A DNA stretch of 64,000 nt from Atopsyche davidsoni (GCA_022113835.1 JAILWY010000010.1:12387501-12451500), one strand, 5' to 3'. Positions 1 to 11,600 are shown, counted from the stretch's first letter. A program made the numbers and translations. The notes: generated from the sequence alone by a model not told the origin.

Positions 1-875
1 TCCTGATGAATAATGCAATGAAAATTTACCATCGAAGTATTACCAACTTTCCTGGCCTCGTCTTCAATCAATTTTACTAAGCCATTGTGTTTACCAACCA
101 TCGCTGGAGCACCATCTGTTGCTAAGCCCGATAAGTTGTCGAGTTGTAAAGATAAACGATTCAATGTCGATGTAACAGCTCCTAAGAAATCTTGTGAGCA
201 AGTGGTGTCTTTAAGTGGATACAGTGCCGCTAATTCTTCTGTTTTGTTAAAATGGACATCAACACCTCTAATAAATATTGCCACTTGGGCGGTATCTGTT
301 AGATCTGTGCTTTCATCCAATGCTAGAGAATAAAATATGAACTTGGATGCTCGATTTTTCAAATTATCTTCAATATATTTTCCAATGTCGTCCACACGCC
401 TAGTAATAGTTTGACGAGACAGGCTTATTTTTGAGAAGTCTGTTTTCTTTTCTGGGCACATAAATTCAACGGCACTCTCCAAACATTCCTTAACAATTTC
501 ACCATCTGAATATGGCTTCGATTTTTTTGCAAGTATCGTGGCTATTGCATAACTAGCTTTTACATAGCATTTTGAGTTTTCAGTCATATTAGTAAATGTC
601 TGATGTTGTACAAAAAGTTTTCTTTTTAATAAATTAACTTGGTCTTGTCGAAATCGCCCTTCGTACTTATCAAACCTATTTGCATGCTTAGCCTCGTAAT
701 GATGTTTAATACTATACTCTTTTAATGCAGAAACAGAACTATTGCATATCAAGCATATTGGCTTTGATTTAAATTCCACGAAAAAATAGTTTATACTCCA
801 TCTGTCTTGAAAACTTCTGTGTTCTTCGGTAAATCTTCTCTTATTTGGTCCAAGGTTTTTACTATTTGACGCCAT
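1..875 (-). CDS. hAT-superfamily transposase with BED-type zinc finger, 5' part (runs off window)
   Basis: An uninterrupted frame of 291 codons reads from ATG at 873-875 to the window edge, so the C-terminus is missing. A C2H2 BED-like finger lies near the N-terminus (C41-x2-C44 and H59-x4-H64). Further on are the two hAT catalytic-aspartate contexts, LALDESTD (D187) and LATDGAPAM (D254). This order matches the GTF2IRD2/ZBED5/SCAND3-like group of hAT transposases, which cut and paste DNA elements in the nucleus. The absence of stops over 874 bp suggests a young or domesticated copy. The third acidic residue and the dimerisation region would lie outside the window. No clear hAT terminal repeat was found between the ATG and the inverted arm that begins at 967. 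Family placement is from motif recognition; autonomy cannot be judged here. Confidence 0.85.
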   Translation of the reverse strand, partial: MASNSKNLGPNKRRFTEEHRSFQDRWSINYFFVEFKSKPICLICNSSVSALKEYSIKHHYEAKHANRFDKYEGRFRQDQVNLLKRKLFVQHQTFTNMTENSKCYVKASYAIATILAKKSKPYSDGEIVKECLESAVEFMCPEKKTDFSKISLSRQTITRRVDDIGKYIEDNLKNRASKFIFYSLALDESTDLTDTAQVAIFIRGVDVHFNKTEELAALYPLKDTTCSQDFLGAVTSTLNRLSLQLDNLSGLATDGAPAMVGKHNGLVKLIEDEARKVGNTSMVNFHCIIHQ

Positions 876-966
876 TTCTGTCTAACTAAGCCTAAATAAA
901 CAACCACGCACTTTGCAAGCTACCTGCGAACTGGACTTTGCACGATAGCCGGGGATTGCCCAGCAA

Positions 967-2063
967 CCCATTAAAACTGTATTAAAATCTTAAAAACATT
1001 CACCAACGTTTAACAATAATTGTGTAACTTACGGTAAGTATTAAGATGCCCTCAAGTGTAACAGTGGCCAATATTTATATGCAAAGGTCATTATTAAACC
1101 CATTATTCTGACAAAACTTTAGTTGGTTTGACGCTGATTTGCAATATCAATATCAAACTGAATGTGATATATCTGCGTAACTATTCACTACGTATTATGG
1201 AAATAAAATGTGTTACCTCTACAATTGATTTATTTTATAAAATTATTTCTTTGCAAAAATTTTGTTAACTGTAATTATGATATTTGACAGGACTATTTAT
1301 GTATGCTGAGTAGAATATATGTTTAGAAAATATATGTTCTAATTAGCATTTATCACACAGCGGTGTCAGAGCACTCATCGCACGGTGAGCAGGGGCGGGG
1401 TGGGGGAGGTCGACCTCCACCGCCACTGCCTCCGCCACGCTTCCCCACCAGTGGTGGCAACGTCTGACATTGGGGAGGACATCACCACAACCTGCCGGTG
1501 GAGGACCGGATCCTGGCTGCGCCCCTGTCCATCATCAGCCAGAGCAGCAAGGCCGCCGCCAAGATCCTGCGGCAGGGCTTCAGGCGCCCAAGCGCCCAAC
1601 GCCAGTAATACTCTTGTAAAAACTGGTGTACCATATGTTCTAAATTTATATATACATTAAATACTTAATTTCGCATTTAGCAAAATTCCATACATGTATA
1701 TGAAACTATTGTTAATGTAGGTATATTTACTATTGAAAATTGTAAATTGAATTGAGCCCTGTGTCGGCCTATCACAAAAGCCCTGTTGTATTGCACGCTG
1801 GTGATTTTTATTTATGTAATGTCAGATATTCATTATTTATTTGACCCTGATAGTGACAAAAATTTAGAGGGCATTTAAGAATTAGATGAATATTCTAATG
1901 TTTTATTGTTAAAAGATAATTATCATAATTATTATTACCAAAACACGTTACAAATTTTACCTTTGAAATATCCAAATAATAACTCAAATTCCATAGATCA
2001 ACGAAAATTTAAATGATTTGTTGTATTTTAATGATATAAGATAATGCCGATAGTATTAATAAA
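967..2063 (+). repeat. left arm of the long inverted repeat
   Basis: Line-by-line comparison with the complement of 9152-10247 shows essentially perfect identity. The outer edge is a CCC/GGG pair at 967-969 and 10245-10247. The inner edge, at 2063, abuts the CA array with no spacer. Most of the arm is AT-rich apart from a GC-rich insert at about 1355-1605. Confidence 0.9.
1357..1608 (+). other. GC-rich, exon-like segment inside the left arm
   Basis: About 250 bp of strongly GC-rich sequence sits in an AT-rich arm. One frame is open from 1468 to the TAA at 1606-1608 and has a protein-like stretch with GC-ending codons (LPVEDRILAAPLSIISQ, then SSKAAAKILRQGF). A second frame is open upstream of it, as expected of a frameshifted coding remnant. 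The left edge resembles a splice acceptor (ACACAG ending about 1357), and GTGAGC at 1384 resembles a donor. I do not recognise the parent gene. The identical mirror copy is at about 9606-9857. Confidence 0.4.
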
Positions 2064-4475
2064 CACATATACACACCACATCCACACATATACACACCAC
2101 ACCTACACATACACGTACACACTACACTCACACATACACGTACACACTACATTCACACATACATGTACACACTGCATGCACACATACATGTACACACTAC
2201 ACTCACACATACATCCACATGTGCGCGCATGCGCGCGCACACACATACACACACAAACACACTACACACATATACACACCACACCCACACGTACACACTA
2301 CACTCACACATACACGTACACACTACATGCACACATACATGTACACATTACATGCACACATACATGTACACACTACACTCACACATACACCCACATGAGC
2401 GCGCATGCGCGCACACACATACACACACAAACACACTACACACATATATACACCACACCCACACATACACGTACACACTACACTCACACATACACGTACA
2501 CACTACATGCACACATACATGTACACACTACATTCACACATACATGTACACACTACACTCACACATACACCCACATGTGCGCGCATGCGCGCACACACAT
2601 ACACACATACACACACTTTACACATATACACACCACACCCACACATACACGTACACACTACATTCACACATACATGTACACACTACATGCACACATACAT
2701 GTACACACTACACTCACACATACACCCACATGTGCGCGCATGCGCTCACACACATACACAAACAAACACACTACACACATATACACACCACACCCACACA
2801 TACACGTACACACTACACTCACACATACACGTACACACTACATGCACACATACATGTACACACTACATTCACACATACATGTACACACTACACTCACACA
2901 TACACCCACATGTGCGCGCATGCGCGCACACACATACACACATACACACACAAACACACTTTACACATATACACACCACACCCACACATACACGTACACA
3001 CTACACTCACACATACACCCACATGAGCGCGCATGCGCGCACACACATACACACACAAACACACTACACACATATACACACCACACCCACACATACACGT
3101 ACACACTACACTCACACATACACGTACACACTACATGCACACATACATGTACACACTACATTCACACATACATGTACACACTACACTCACACATACACCC
3201 ACATGTGCGCGCATGCGCGCACACACATACACACATACACACACAAACACACTTTACACATATACACACCACACCCACACATACACGTACACACTACACT
3301 CACACATACACCCACATGAGCGCGCATGCGCGCACACACATACACACACAAACACACTACACACATATACACACCACACCCACACATACACGTACACACT
3401 ACACTCACACATACACGTACACACTACATGCACACATACATGTACACACTACATTCACACATACATGTACACACTACACTCACACATACACCCACATGTG
3501 CGCGCATGCGCGCACACACATACACACATACACACATACACACACAAACACACTTTACATATATACACACCACACCCACACATACACGTACACACTACAC
3601 TCACACATACACGTACACACTACATGCACACATACATGTACACACTACATTCACACATACATGTACACACTACACTCACACATACACCCACATGTGCGCG
3701 CATGCGCGCACACACATACACACATACACACACAAACACACTTTACACATATACACACCACACCCACACATACACGTACACACTACACTCACACATACAC
3801 GTACACACTACATGCACACATACATGTACACACTACATTCACACATACATGTACACACTACACTCACACATACACACACAAACACATTTTACATATATAC
3901 ACACCACACCCACACATACACGTACACACTACACTCACACATACACGTACACACTACATGCACACATACATGTACACACTACATTCACACATACATGTAC
4001 ACACTACACTCACACATACACCCACATGTGCGCGCATGCGCGCACACACATACACACATACACACACAAACACACTTTACACATATACACACCACACCCA
4101 CACATACACGTACACACTACACTCACACATACACGTACACACTACATTCACACATACATGTACACACTACATGCACACATACATGTACACACTACACTCA
4201 CACATACACCCACATGTGCGCGCATGCGCGCACACACATACACACACAAACACACTACACACATATACACACCACACCCACATACACGTACACACTACAC
4301 TCACACATACACGTACACACTACATGCACACATACATGTACACACTACATTCACACATACATGTACACACTACACTCACACATACACCCACATGTGCGCG
4401 CATGCGCGCACACACATACACACAAACACACTACACACACTACACACATATACACACCACACCCACACATACACG
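2064..4475 (+). repeat. CA-rich satellite array with ~180-bp and 113-bp units
   Basis: A CA-dominated, mostly alternating pyrimidine-purine array. Each unit carries an 18-bp perfect palindrome, GTGCGCGCATGCGCGCAC or a close variant. Palindrome centres fall near 2228, 2404, 2584, 2739, 2919, 3032, 3212, 3325, 3505, 3701, 4035, 4223 and 4401. The commonest spacing is about 180 bp. A 113-bp short unit alternates with 180 between 2919 and 3505, making two consecutive 293-bp higher-order repeats. All plus-strand frames stay open for long stretches only because the repeat lacks stop codons. Confidence 0.95.
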
Positions 4476-6035
4476 GTAAAAAAAATGTTGTTTTAGTTTT
4501 TTTCATCATTTTCTGGTTTTTTCTAATCAAATCAAATAAAAAGAATTTAAATGCAAAAAGTTCATTCATTTTCCCTTGGACCAGCCACCGCCCCCTTGGA
4601 AAGCTCCAGCGCCCTCTGGGTGGCGGTACGGCCCCCGTTGGAAACCTATGGTTTATCGGGATACTCACCTATATTTTTTCTTACATATAAGTATATTTAT
4701 TGCCTAATGAAAAAAAAAGAGTTGTTTAAATATATTACATCAATGTACGTTGTGGTTGGTGTTAATTAAAATAAAATGTTGTTAAAAGATTTGAGTTATT
4801 GTTTCTTGAATTGTATATTCTTTCATTATTTTGTGTACAGATTTGTTATTATAATGATATTGCTATATTTTCTACAATAGGAGAGATGGTAAAAAATAAA
4901 AACAGTATAATTTCACCAAAAACATTTCATTGAACCAAATAAATACCTTAAAACAAGTGACGCCATCTAAATAAAATTTAAGACAATGAAATCGGTGTAT
5001 ACATTAACATGGTTTGAATACCTTCAAAGTTTCTACAAGTTTAATAAACCTTCATTTGTTAAGATGAGCATCAAGGCAGGAATTTAGCTGAGAATATATT
5101 CAACATAATGACTTTAATTTTCATCAAGTGTTACATTTCACTTCGAAAATTTCTTTTGAAATAGAGAAGTCACACACGCCTTCTCTGATATAAGAGAAAC
5201 AAAACAATGGTATTTCGCCCGCTGTTATTTATCATAATTTCAGTTCAATATCGAGATATTCTTAAATATTTAAGTAATCAAACTTAAAAAATTTAACAAA
5301 ATTTCAACAATGAAAGGTCTAATATTCATTTTGGCAGGAAAAAGTAACAATAACAATATTTATTGATATAAACAATATTTTACAGCAAAAGATACATGCT
5401 CTTATATAATTATATCCTATGAAGTGATTTTATAAGGGCTAATAAAAATTATTGTTAACACTTTGCTAATCGATGAAGCAGGGTCACATCGTTCGACTCC
5501 ACCTGCTTATCGTCAATCCCTTAACCAACCCGACTTCTCTGCCCGACACCAGAATGCCTTTTCTTATTTTTTTACAATCACAGTTCCCTTGATTACTTCG
5601 TACAAACAGGGAATATCTTACATCTTGCCCAGTGTTAGAGACCTACCGATGTCATTTACTTAACACACATAGTTTAGATATTATTTATTTGTTTAGAATA
5701 TTTTCTATTATACTTTAGAATAATTGCCCCCAATCTTACAATTATGCTTATTTAAATACCAGTTGTGTTAGTGAGGAGCTAATGCTATGTCAGCTGTGAG
5801 TTATTGGATATTAACTTTAATATAGTGGGAGGGGGGGGGGGGGGTGTGGAGTTTACAATTCTTACAGATCAATTATATTGTCAACAGATACGTGACAAAA
5901 AGGTTATGGTCATAATACTTTTTCTCGATGGGCAGAAGAGATAAAGCTTCTAATACTATATTACATTAAAATTAATCATGTTTGTATTTATTAATTGGCA
6001 AGTATTTATTCTCCAGTAGTTTGCATAGATTTCTA
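4476..6035. other. central spacer of the palindromic element, no gene seen
   Basis: AT-rich, with no convincing coding frame. A small GC-rich patch at about 4570-4660 and a run of 14 G at 5831-5844 are the only notable features. A B-box-like GTTCGACTCC occurs near 5490, without a matching A box. Confidence 0.6.
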
Positions 6036-6184
6036 TATCTCTATTTGAACAGTAATCAAAACATCATTCAATAATAATAAAATTATTTTACATAATTCCC
6101 AAGCTGTAAACAATAGAAAGTGCAGCTGTCAGTTAACTGGCGTACAGCTGAAATACTCTATGGTCTCTAGATTAGATTTCAAGT
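6036..6184 (+). repeat. left direct repeat bounding the GT array (uninterrupted copy)
   Basis: About 145 bp, from TATTTGAACAGTAATC to the segment ending ATTAGATTTCA, recur at 7640-7769 continued at 8302-8330, with roughly 85-90% identity by eye. This copy reads through ACTCTATGGTCTCT and is the empty-site form of the hAT-derived insertion in the right copy. Confidence 0.8.
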
Positions 6185-6189
6185 CCATT

Positions 6190-7625
6190 TGTGGATGTGT
6201 GTATGCGCGTGTATGTGTGCGTGCGTGTGTGCGTGTATGTGTGCGTGCGTGTGTGCGTGTATGTGTGCGTGCGTGTGTGCGTGCGTGCGTGTATGCGTGC
6301 GTGTGTGCGTGCGTGTATGCGTGTATGTGTGCGTGCGTGTGTGCGTGTATGTGTGCGTGCGTGTGTGCGTGTATGTGTGCGTGCATGTGTGCGTGTATGT
6401 GTGCGTGCGAGTGTGCGTGTATGTGTGCGTGCGAGTGTGCGTGTATGTGTGCGTGCGTGTGTGCGTGTATGTGTGCGTGTATGTGTGCGTGCGTGTGTGC
6501 GTGTATGTGTGCGTGTATGTGTGCGTGCGTGTGTGCGTGCGTGTGCGCGTGTATGTGTGCGTGCGTGTGTGCGTGTATGTGTGCGTGCGTGTGTGCGTGT
6601 ATGTGTGCGTGCGTGTGTGTGTGCGTGCGTGTATGTGTGGGTGTTGTGTGTATGTGTGGGTGTGGTGTGTATATGTGTGTTTGTGTGTGTTTGTGTGTGT
6701 ATGTGTGTGCGCGCATGCGCGCACATGTGGGTGTATGTGTGTGTGTAGTGTGTACATGTATGTGTGTGTGTAGTGTGTACATGTATGTGTGCATGAAGTG
6801 TGTAAGTGTATGTGTGAGTGTAATGTGTACGTGTATGTGTGGGTGTGGTATGTATATGTGTGTAGTGTGTTTGTGTGTGTATGTGTGTGCGCGCATGCGC
6901 GCACATGTGGGTGTATGTGTGAGTGTAGTGTGTACATGTATGTGTGCATGTAGTGTGTACATGTATGTGTGCATGTAGTGTGTACGTGTATGTGTGAGTG
7001 TAGTGTATATGTGTATGTGTGGTGTGTATATGTGTGTAGTGTGTTTGTGTGTGTATGTGTGTGCGCGCATGCGCGCACATGGGGGTGTATGTGTGAGTGT
7101 AGTGTGTACATGTATGTGTGCATGTAGTGTGTACATGTATGTGTGAATGTAGTGTGTACATGTATGTGTGCATGTAGTGTGTACGTGTATGTGTGGGTGT
7201 GGTGTGTATATGTGTGTAGTGTGTTTGTGTGTGCGCGCATGCGCGCACATGTGGGTGTATGTGTGAGTGTAGTGTGTACATGTATGTGTGTATGTAGTGT
7301 GTATATGTATGTGTGCATGTAGTGTGTACGTGTATGTGTGAGTGTAGTGTGTACGTGTATGTGTGGGTGTAGTGTGTATGTGTGTGAGGTGTGTATATAT
7401 GTGTGTAGGGTGTTTGTGTGCGCGCACGCGCGCGCGTGTGTGTGTAGTGTGTACGTGTATGTGTTTATGTAGTGTGTACATGTATGTGTGCATGTAGTGT
7501 GTACATGTATGAGTGCGTGTAGTGTGTACGTGTATGTGTATGTGTATGGGCGTGCGCGTGCGCGTGTGTATTTGCGTGGGTCCGTATGTATGTGTTTGTG
7601 TATATGGGTTTATCTGTGTTAGCGT
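6190..7625 (-). repeat. GT-rich satellite array, inverse orientation of the left array
   Basis: The first part (about 6190-6640) is a 24-bp GT/GC minisatellite, with unit GTGTATGTGTGCGTGCGTGT plus GTGC. From about 6640 to 7550 the array is the inverse complement of the left-array unit, with the same GCGCGCATGCGCGC palindrome centred near 6714, 6894, 7068 and 7238, spaced 180, 174 and 170 bp. A degenerate palindrome lies near 7425. The units are more diverged than those on the left. Confidence 0.93.
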
Positions 7626-7769
7626 GCGAATAAAAATCTCTTTATCTTTATTTGAACAATAATCAAAAACTGCAGTCAATAATAATAAAATATTTTACAT
7701 AATTCCTAAGCTGTTAACACTAGAAACTGCAGCTGTCAGTTAACTGGCCTACAGCTGAAATACTCTATG

Positions 7770-8301
7770 CATGGGTGGCCAAACCACGTTCCGCGGGCCG
7801 CATGTGGCCTGCCAAGCGTTTACTTTTGGTCCGCGGAGCATATGCAAAATATATATATGCTTGTTTTACAAAACATATTTGCGCAAGGAGAAATATCCTG
7901 CATTATACTAACATGCTCTATCGATGATTTTGCTATTTGGAAACACTTACTTGTGTGAGCAGCTGTTTACTGAAATGAAGCATAAATTTCATATGTGAAC
8001 ACGAATTACTGATCAGCATTTAGAAAACTGTTTACGTGTAGCAACATCAATCATTATCAACATTGACGCACTTATTTTTGATTTTGTTTATGATTTATTT
8101 TATTTATTTTTAATTATTATTTTTTGTATTGCCTTACTCTAATCTAATAAATATGTTTGATTCATATTTTTTTTGTATCTTTTTCATAAACACTTATTTC
8201 TTGCTTCCTTTGTATATTAAATGAAATTTTGTTGTATGGTCCGGTAGGAAATCTCATTTCCTTAATCTGGTCCGGCTGCTGAAAAAGGTTGGCCACCCAT
8301 G
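7770..8301 (+). mobile_element. 532-bp non-autonomous hAT element
   Basis: The ends are inverted: CATGGGTGGCCAAACC on the left and GGTTGGCCACCCATG on the right. These are one or two bases from the usual hAT end CAGGGGTGGCCAA. Flanks CTCTATG and CACTATG form an imperfect 7-bp target duplication. The body keeps only the C-terminal piece of a transposase frame (see 7948-8142), so this is an internal-deletion derivative. Confidence 0.8.
7948..8142 (+). pseudogene. hAT transposase C-terminal remnant
   Basis: The frame reads YLCEQLFTEMKHKFHM, then TGA at 7996-7998, then TRITDQHLENCLRVATS and onward to TAA at 8140. The CEQLFTEMK and RITDQHLENCLRVA blocks are typical of the dimerisation region at the end of ZBED5/GTF2IRD2/SCAND3-type hAT transposases. 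One in-frame stop and loss of everything upstream make it non-functional. It belongs to the same broad group as the intact frame at 1-875 and may derive from that family, but the two do not overlap in sequence, so this cannot be tested here. Confidence 0.75.
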
Positions 8302-8330
8302 CACTATGGTCTCTGGATTAGATTTCATGT

Positions 8331-9151
8331 CAAGCGCTTACAATACAAAGTGAGATCAGGGTGGATGGTCTCCACAGGAACAAAGCATCCGGAGTCACTG
8401 ATCTCAGGCCATCTAACACATTACGAAAAAATAAATTCCTTTGGCATAAATTTTTCTCTTACATGAAAAAATTTTAATGGACTTTAGTAAAATTATGACT
8501 GCATGAGACCATAAAACTAAGATAATCTTTTACATAAATTAAATAATAATATTTTACTGGGAGGATTGGAAGATATAAGTTAGGTAGCACAACATTGGAA
8601 ATGAGGTTTTCCTCTAAACATATTCACCGAGAACCAGTCAGTCTTTCGGCCTGAATATTTGCTTATTTCTATAATATAAATATCTATAAGTGATAATGCA
8701 GTGTTCGTGACTCGACGATTCCGTAGTTGCCTTGGAGAACGAAGCACAACCTTTATTCATAATTAAGTCCCACAGTTGAATAATTAGTTTATGGGGAAAG
8801 TATTTACATGAATAATATAATAATATATAATTAAGATCGATTAGCAAGTATTTTAAGTGTCCCTAAATTTTGAGCATAGAGTTTAGTAAATATTAGACAC
8901 TAATCACAAACTATTTGCTACAATCATAAAAATAAGGGGTGTATGTGTAAGAGTATTTGTGACACTTGGGGCATTATATTTGAAATCAAGGTTTGGTTTT
9001 TATACTATCAGGATCGAGTATTTCAAGTAATCTGACTTTCTAATTTTTACACTTATCTCTTTTTAAAGAAATATGACTTCAGAATTCAATCTTTAAGTAC
9101 CTTTAAACTTTGCAGTATTGCAACATTTGATTTATCCGTAAGTCATCTGAA
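8331..9151. other. AT-rich spacer between hAT insertion and right arm, no gene seen
   Basis: Only a short minus-strand frame at 8638-8847 is open and it has no recognisable content. A small inverted pair (TGAGATCAG near 8350 and CTGATCTCA near 8400) is visible. Confidence 0.5.
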
Positions 9152-10247
9152 TTTATTAATACTATCGGCATTATCTTATATCATTAAAATACAACAAAAC
9201 ATTTAAATTTCGTTGATCTATGGAATTTGAGTTATTATTTGGATATTTCAAAGGTAAAATTTGTAACGTGTTTTGGTAATAATAATTATGATAATTATCT
9301 TTTAACAATAAAACATTAGAATATTCATCTAATTCTTAAATGCCCTCTAAATTTTTGTCACTATCAGGGTCAAATAAATAATGAATATCTGACATTACAT
9401 AAATAAAAATCACCAGCGTGCAATACAACAGGGCTTTTGTGATAGGCCGACACAGGGCTCAATTCAATTTACAATTTTCAATAGTAAATATACCTACATT
9501 AACAATAGTTTCATATACATGTATGGAATTTTGCTAAATGCGAAATTAAGTATTTAATGTATATATAAATTTAGAACATATGGTACACCAGTTTTTACAA
9601 GAGTATTACTGGCGTTGGGCGCTTGGGCGCCTGAAGCCCTGCCGCAGGATCTTGGCGGCGGCCTTGCTGCTCTGGCTGATGATGGACAGGGGCGCAGCCA
9701 GGATCCGGTCCTCCACCGGCAGGTTGTGGTGATGTCCTCCCCAATGTCAGACGTTGCCACCACTGGTGGGGAAGCGTGGCGGAGGCAGTGGCGGTGGAGG
9801 TCGACCTCCCCCACCCCGCCCCTGCTCACCGTGCGATGAGTGCTCTGACACCGCTGTGTGATAAATGCTAATTAGAACATATATTTTCTAAACATATATT
9901 CTACTCAGCATACATAAATAGTCCTGTCAAATATCATAATTACAGTTAACAAAATTTTTGCAAAGAAATAATTTTATAAAATAAATCAATTGTAGAGGTA
10001 ACACATTTTATTTCCATAATACGTAGTGAATAGTTACGCAGATATATCACATTCAGTTTGATATTGATATTGCAAATCAGCGTCAAACCAACTAAAGTTT
10101 TGTCAGAATAATGGGTTTAATAATGACCTTTGCATATAAATATTGGCCACTGTTACACTTGAGGGCATCTTAATACTTACCGTAAGTTACACAATTATTG
10201 TTAAACGTTGGTGAATGTTTTTAAGATTTTAATACAGTTTTAATGGG
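9152..10247 (-). repeat. right arm of the long inverted repeat
   Basis: Inverse complement of 967-2063 and one base shorter. Unlike the left arm it does not touch a satellite array: about 1.5 kb of other sequence separates it from the GT array. Confidence 0.9.
9606..9857 (-). other. mirror copy of the GC-rich exon-like segment in the right arm
   Basis: Identical to the left-arm segment on the opposite strand, with the same open frame and the same internal stop. It was therefore carried as part of the arm, not inserted twice. Confidence 0.4.
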
Positions 10248-11524
10248 AAACAATCTGTACTTACATTTAAAATATATGCATATTTATAGATGTATGTTTT
10301 ATGAGTTTGATTTTATTAAAATTTGCATAACAAAATTTTTTTATGGTTGCGAATATACCATGGGATATACTATGGAAATATTGTTTTTTAATAAGAGTAT
10401 AATAGACTTACTTACTTCTTTATTTACACATTAATTTAATTTCAACTTCAACAATTAACCTGATGGAGACTTGTGAGCATCATTTGTATGGTTCTTTAAA
10501 TTGTTGAAATGTAATAATTGCATATGTGTATTCTAAATTATGGATTAATAGTTTATTATTTTCAATTGGGTGAAGTATTTTAATTGTTCTTCTACATACT
10601 ACTAATTCATTTCAAATACTAGCAGTGAGTTATTCGTTACAAGTGTTTTATGATTATTTTTTCCTATTTGTTTAGGTCTTCAATATATTCATTGAGTATT
10701 TTGGCTTCGGTGGAAGTATTTTCATTTGTATTAATTCAAAGCAGTGAACGAATTAGCATGGTTGTTTAAAGCGTGATTGTTGTGTCTTATAACTATCAAA
10801 CTCACTTGTGAAATAATTTGTGCAGCAGTGTTGTAGTGCTTATGATTGATCATTTACTCACTGGATATAAAATGAAGTGAGTGTTATCAACACATTTCTG
10901 CTACATTATTTATTGTTACTAGAATCTTGATGAACTCAAAATTCAATTGATATTACTCTCGTTAATAAGTATTTATTTTAACTGATTTATGTCAAAGATA
11001 GAATTGATCGAGTAAGCAGATAGTATGAAAACCTTATATGATTCTTATTGATTTTTGTAAATAACATCAACATATCAACAATAAACGCAACAATTTTATA
11101 ATAAAAGCAAGAATCGGGATATTTAGATATGAAGCATGTTAATATTTTTTTTAGCATTATCTAATGCATTTTTTTAGTACTTGCTTAGTCTTAATACTAA
11201 ATTATTATTCACATAGTTAAGTAACAAAATTTTATTAATACTTAGAAATAAGCATTACTACCTACCTATATATTTTATTATTTTATTACAAAGACTCATG
11301 TAATATATATATATATATGTATAAGCACACATTAATATTTTGGAGCTAGCATAGTGAAGTAGTTTCCTTGATTAATATCAAGGTGCTTTATTGTATTTAA
11401 TACACACACTTGAAATCTATTTTACATTTGGGTTATATTTTTATAGTAAGCTATCGTACCAAATTATTGATACCAACAATTACTTAGTGCTGAGTGTGAA
11501 CATTAATATTTTAAATACATATAA
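10248..11524. other. AT-rich intergenic DNA, no gene seen
   Basis: No coding frame with protein-like composition. A short (AT)n tract lies at about 11305-11322. This stretch separates the palindromic element from the 3' end of Glut1. Confidence 0.6.
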
Positions 11525-11530
11525 TTTATT
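11525..11530 (-). terminator. poly(A) signal AATAAA for Glut1
   Basis: TTTATT on the plus strand, 71 bp past the proposed Glut1 stop codon. Confidence 0.5.
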
Positions 11531-11600
11531 AGAAGCATTAATAAAACTATTAACCAGTATGTCAGGATTGGCTGTTAGCATATTGCGTGAATGGTTTTCA

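Larger units (their letters stand above)
7640..8330 (+). repeat. right direct repeat, split by a hAT-derived insertion
   Basis: Homologous to 6036-6184. The homology stops at 7769 (ACTCTATG) and resumes at 8302 (CACTATGGTCTCTGG), so 532 bp were inserted here after the duplication. Confidence 0.75.
967..10247. mobile_element. 9.3-kb foldback-like element with 1.1-kb near-identical inverted arms and inverted satellite arrays
   Basis: Positions 967-2063 and 9152-10247 are inverse complements with only one substitution and one 1-bp indel seen, near 2010-2020. Inside lie a CA-rich array abutting the left arm, a 1.7-kb unique centre, a GT-rich array of the same repeat family in inverted orientation, and 1.5 kb before the right arm. 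No transposase frame was found inside, and no convincing target-site duplication flanks 967 or 10247. Long inverted ends plus inverted tandem arrays recall foldback elements (FB, Galileo), but a segmental inverted duplication is also possible. The near identity means either recent origin or ongoing gene conversion. Confidence 0.7.

Noticed and set aside
2044..4690. Open frames of 287-811 codons through the CA array (His/Thr/Tyr-rich)
   Set aside because: All three plus frames are open because the repeat has no stop codons. The products are pure low complexity and change with unit phase.
5463..5663. Possible tRNA gene or frame near the GTTCGACTCC motif
   Set aside because: B-box-like string without an A box at the right distance and no cloverleaf; the frame is also unremarkable.
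6129..7679. Frames of 185-516 codons on both strands of the GT array
   Set aside because: Same cause: stop-free satellite. VCVCV and THTHT products have no protein features.
967..10247. Pure assembly artefact (reverse-read palindrome)
   Set aside because: A missed-adapter artefact would mirror the whole interior. Here only the arms are identical while arrays, centre and hAT insertion differ, so I favour real sequence, pending read support.
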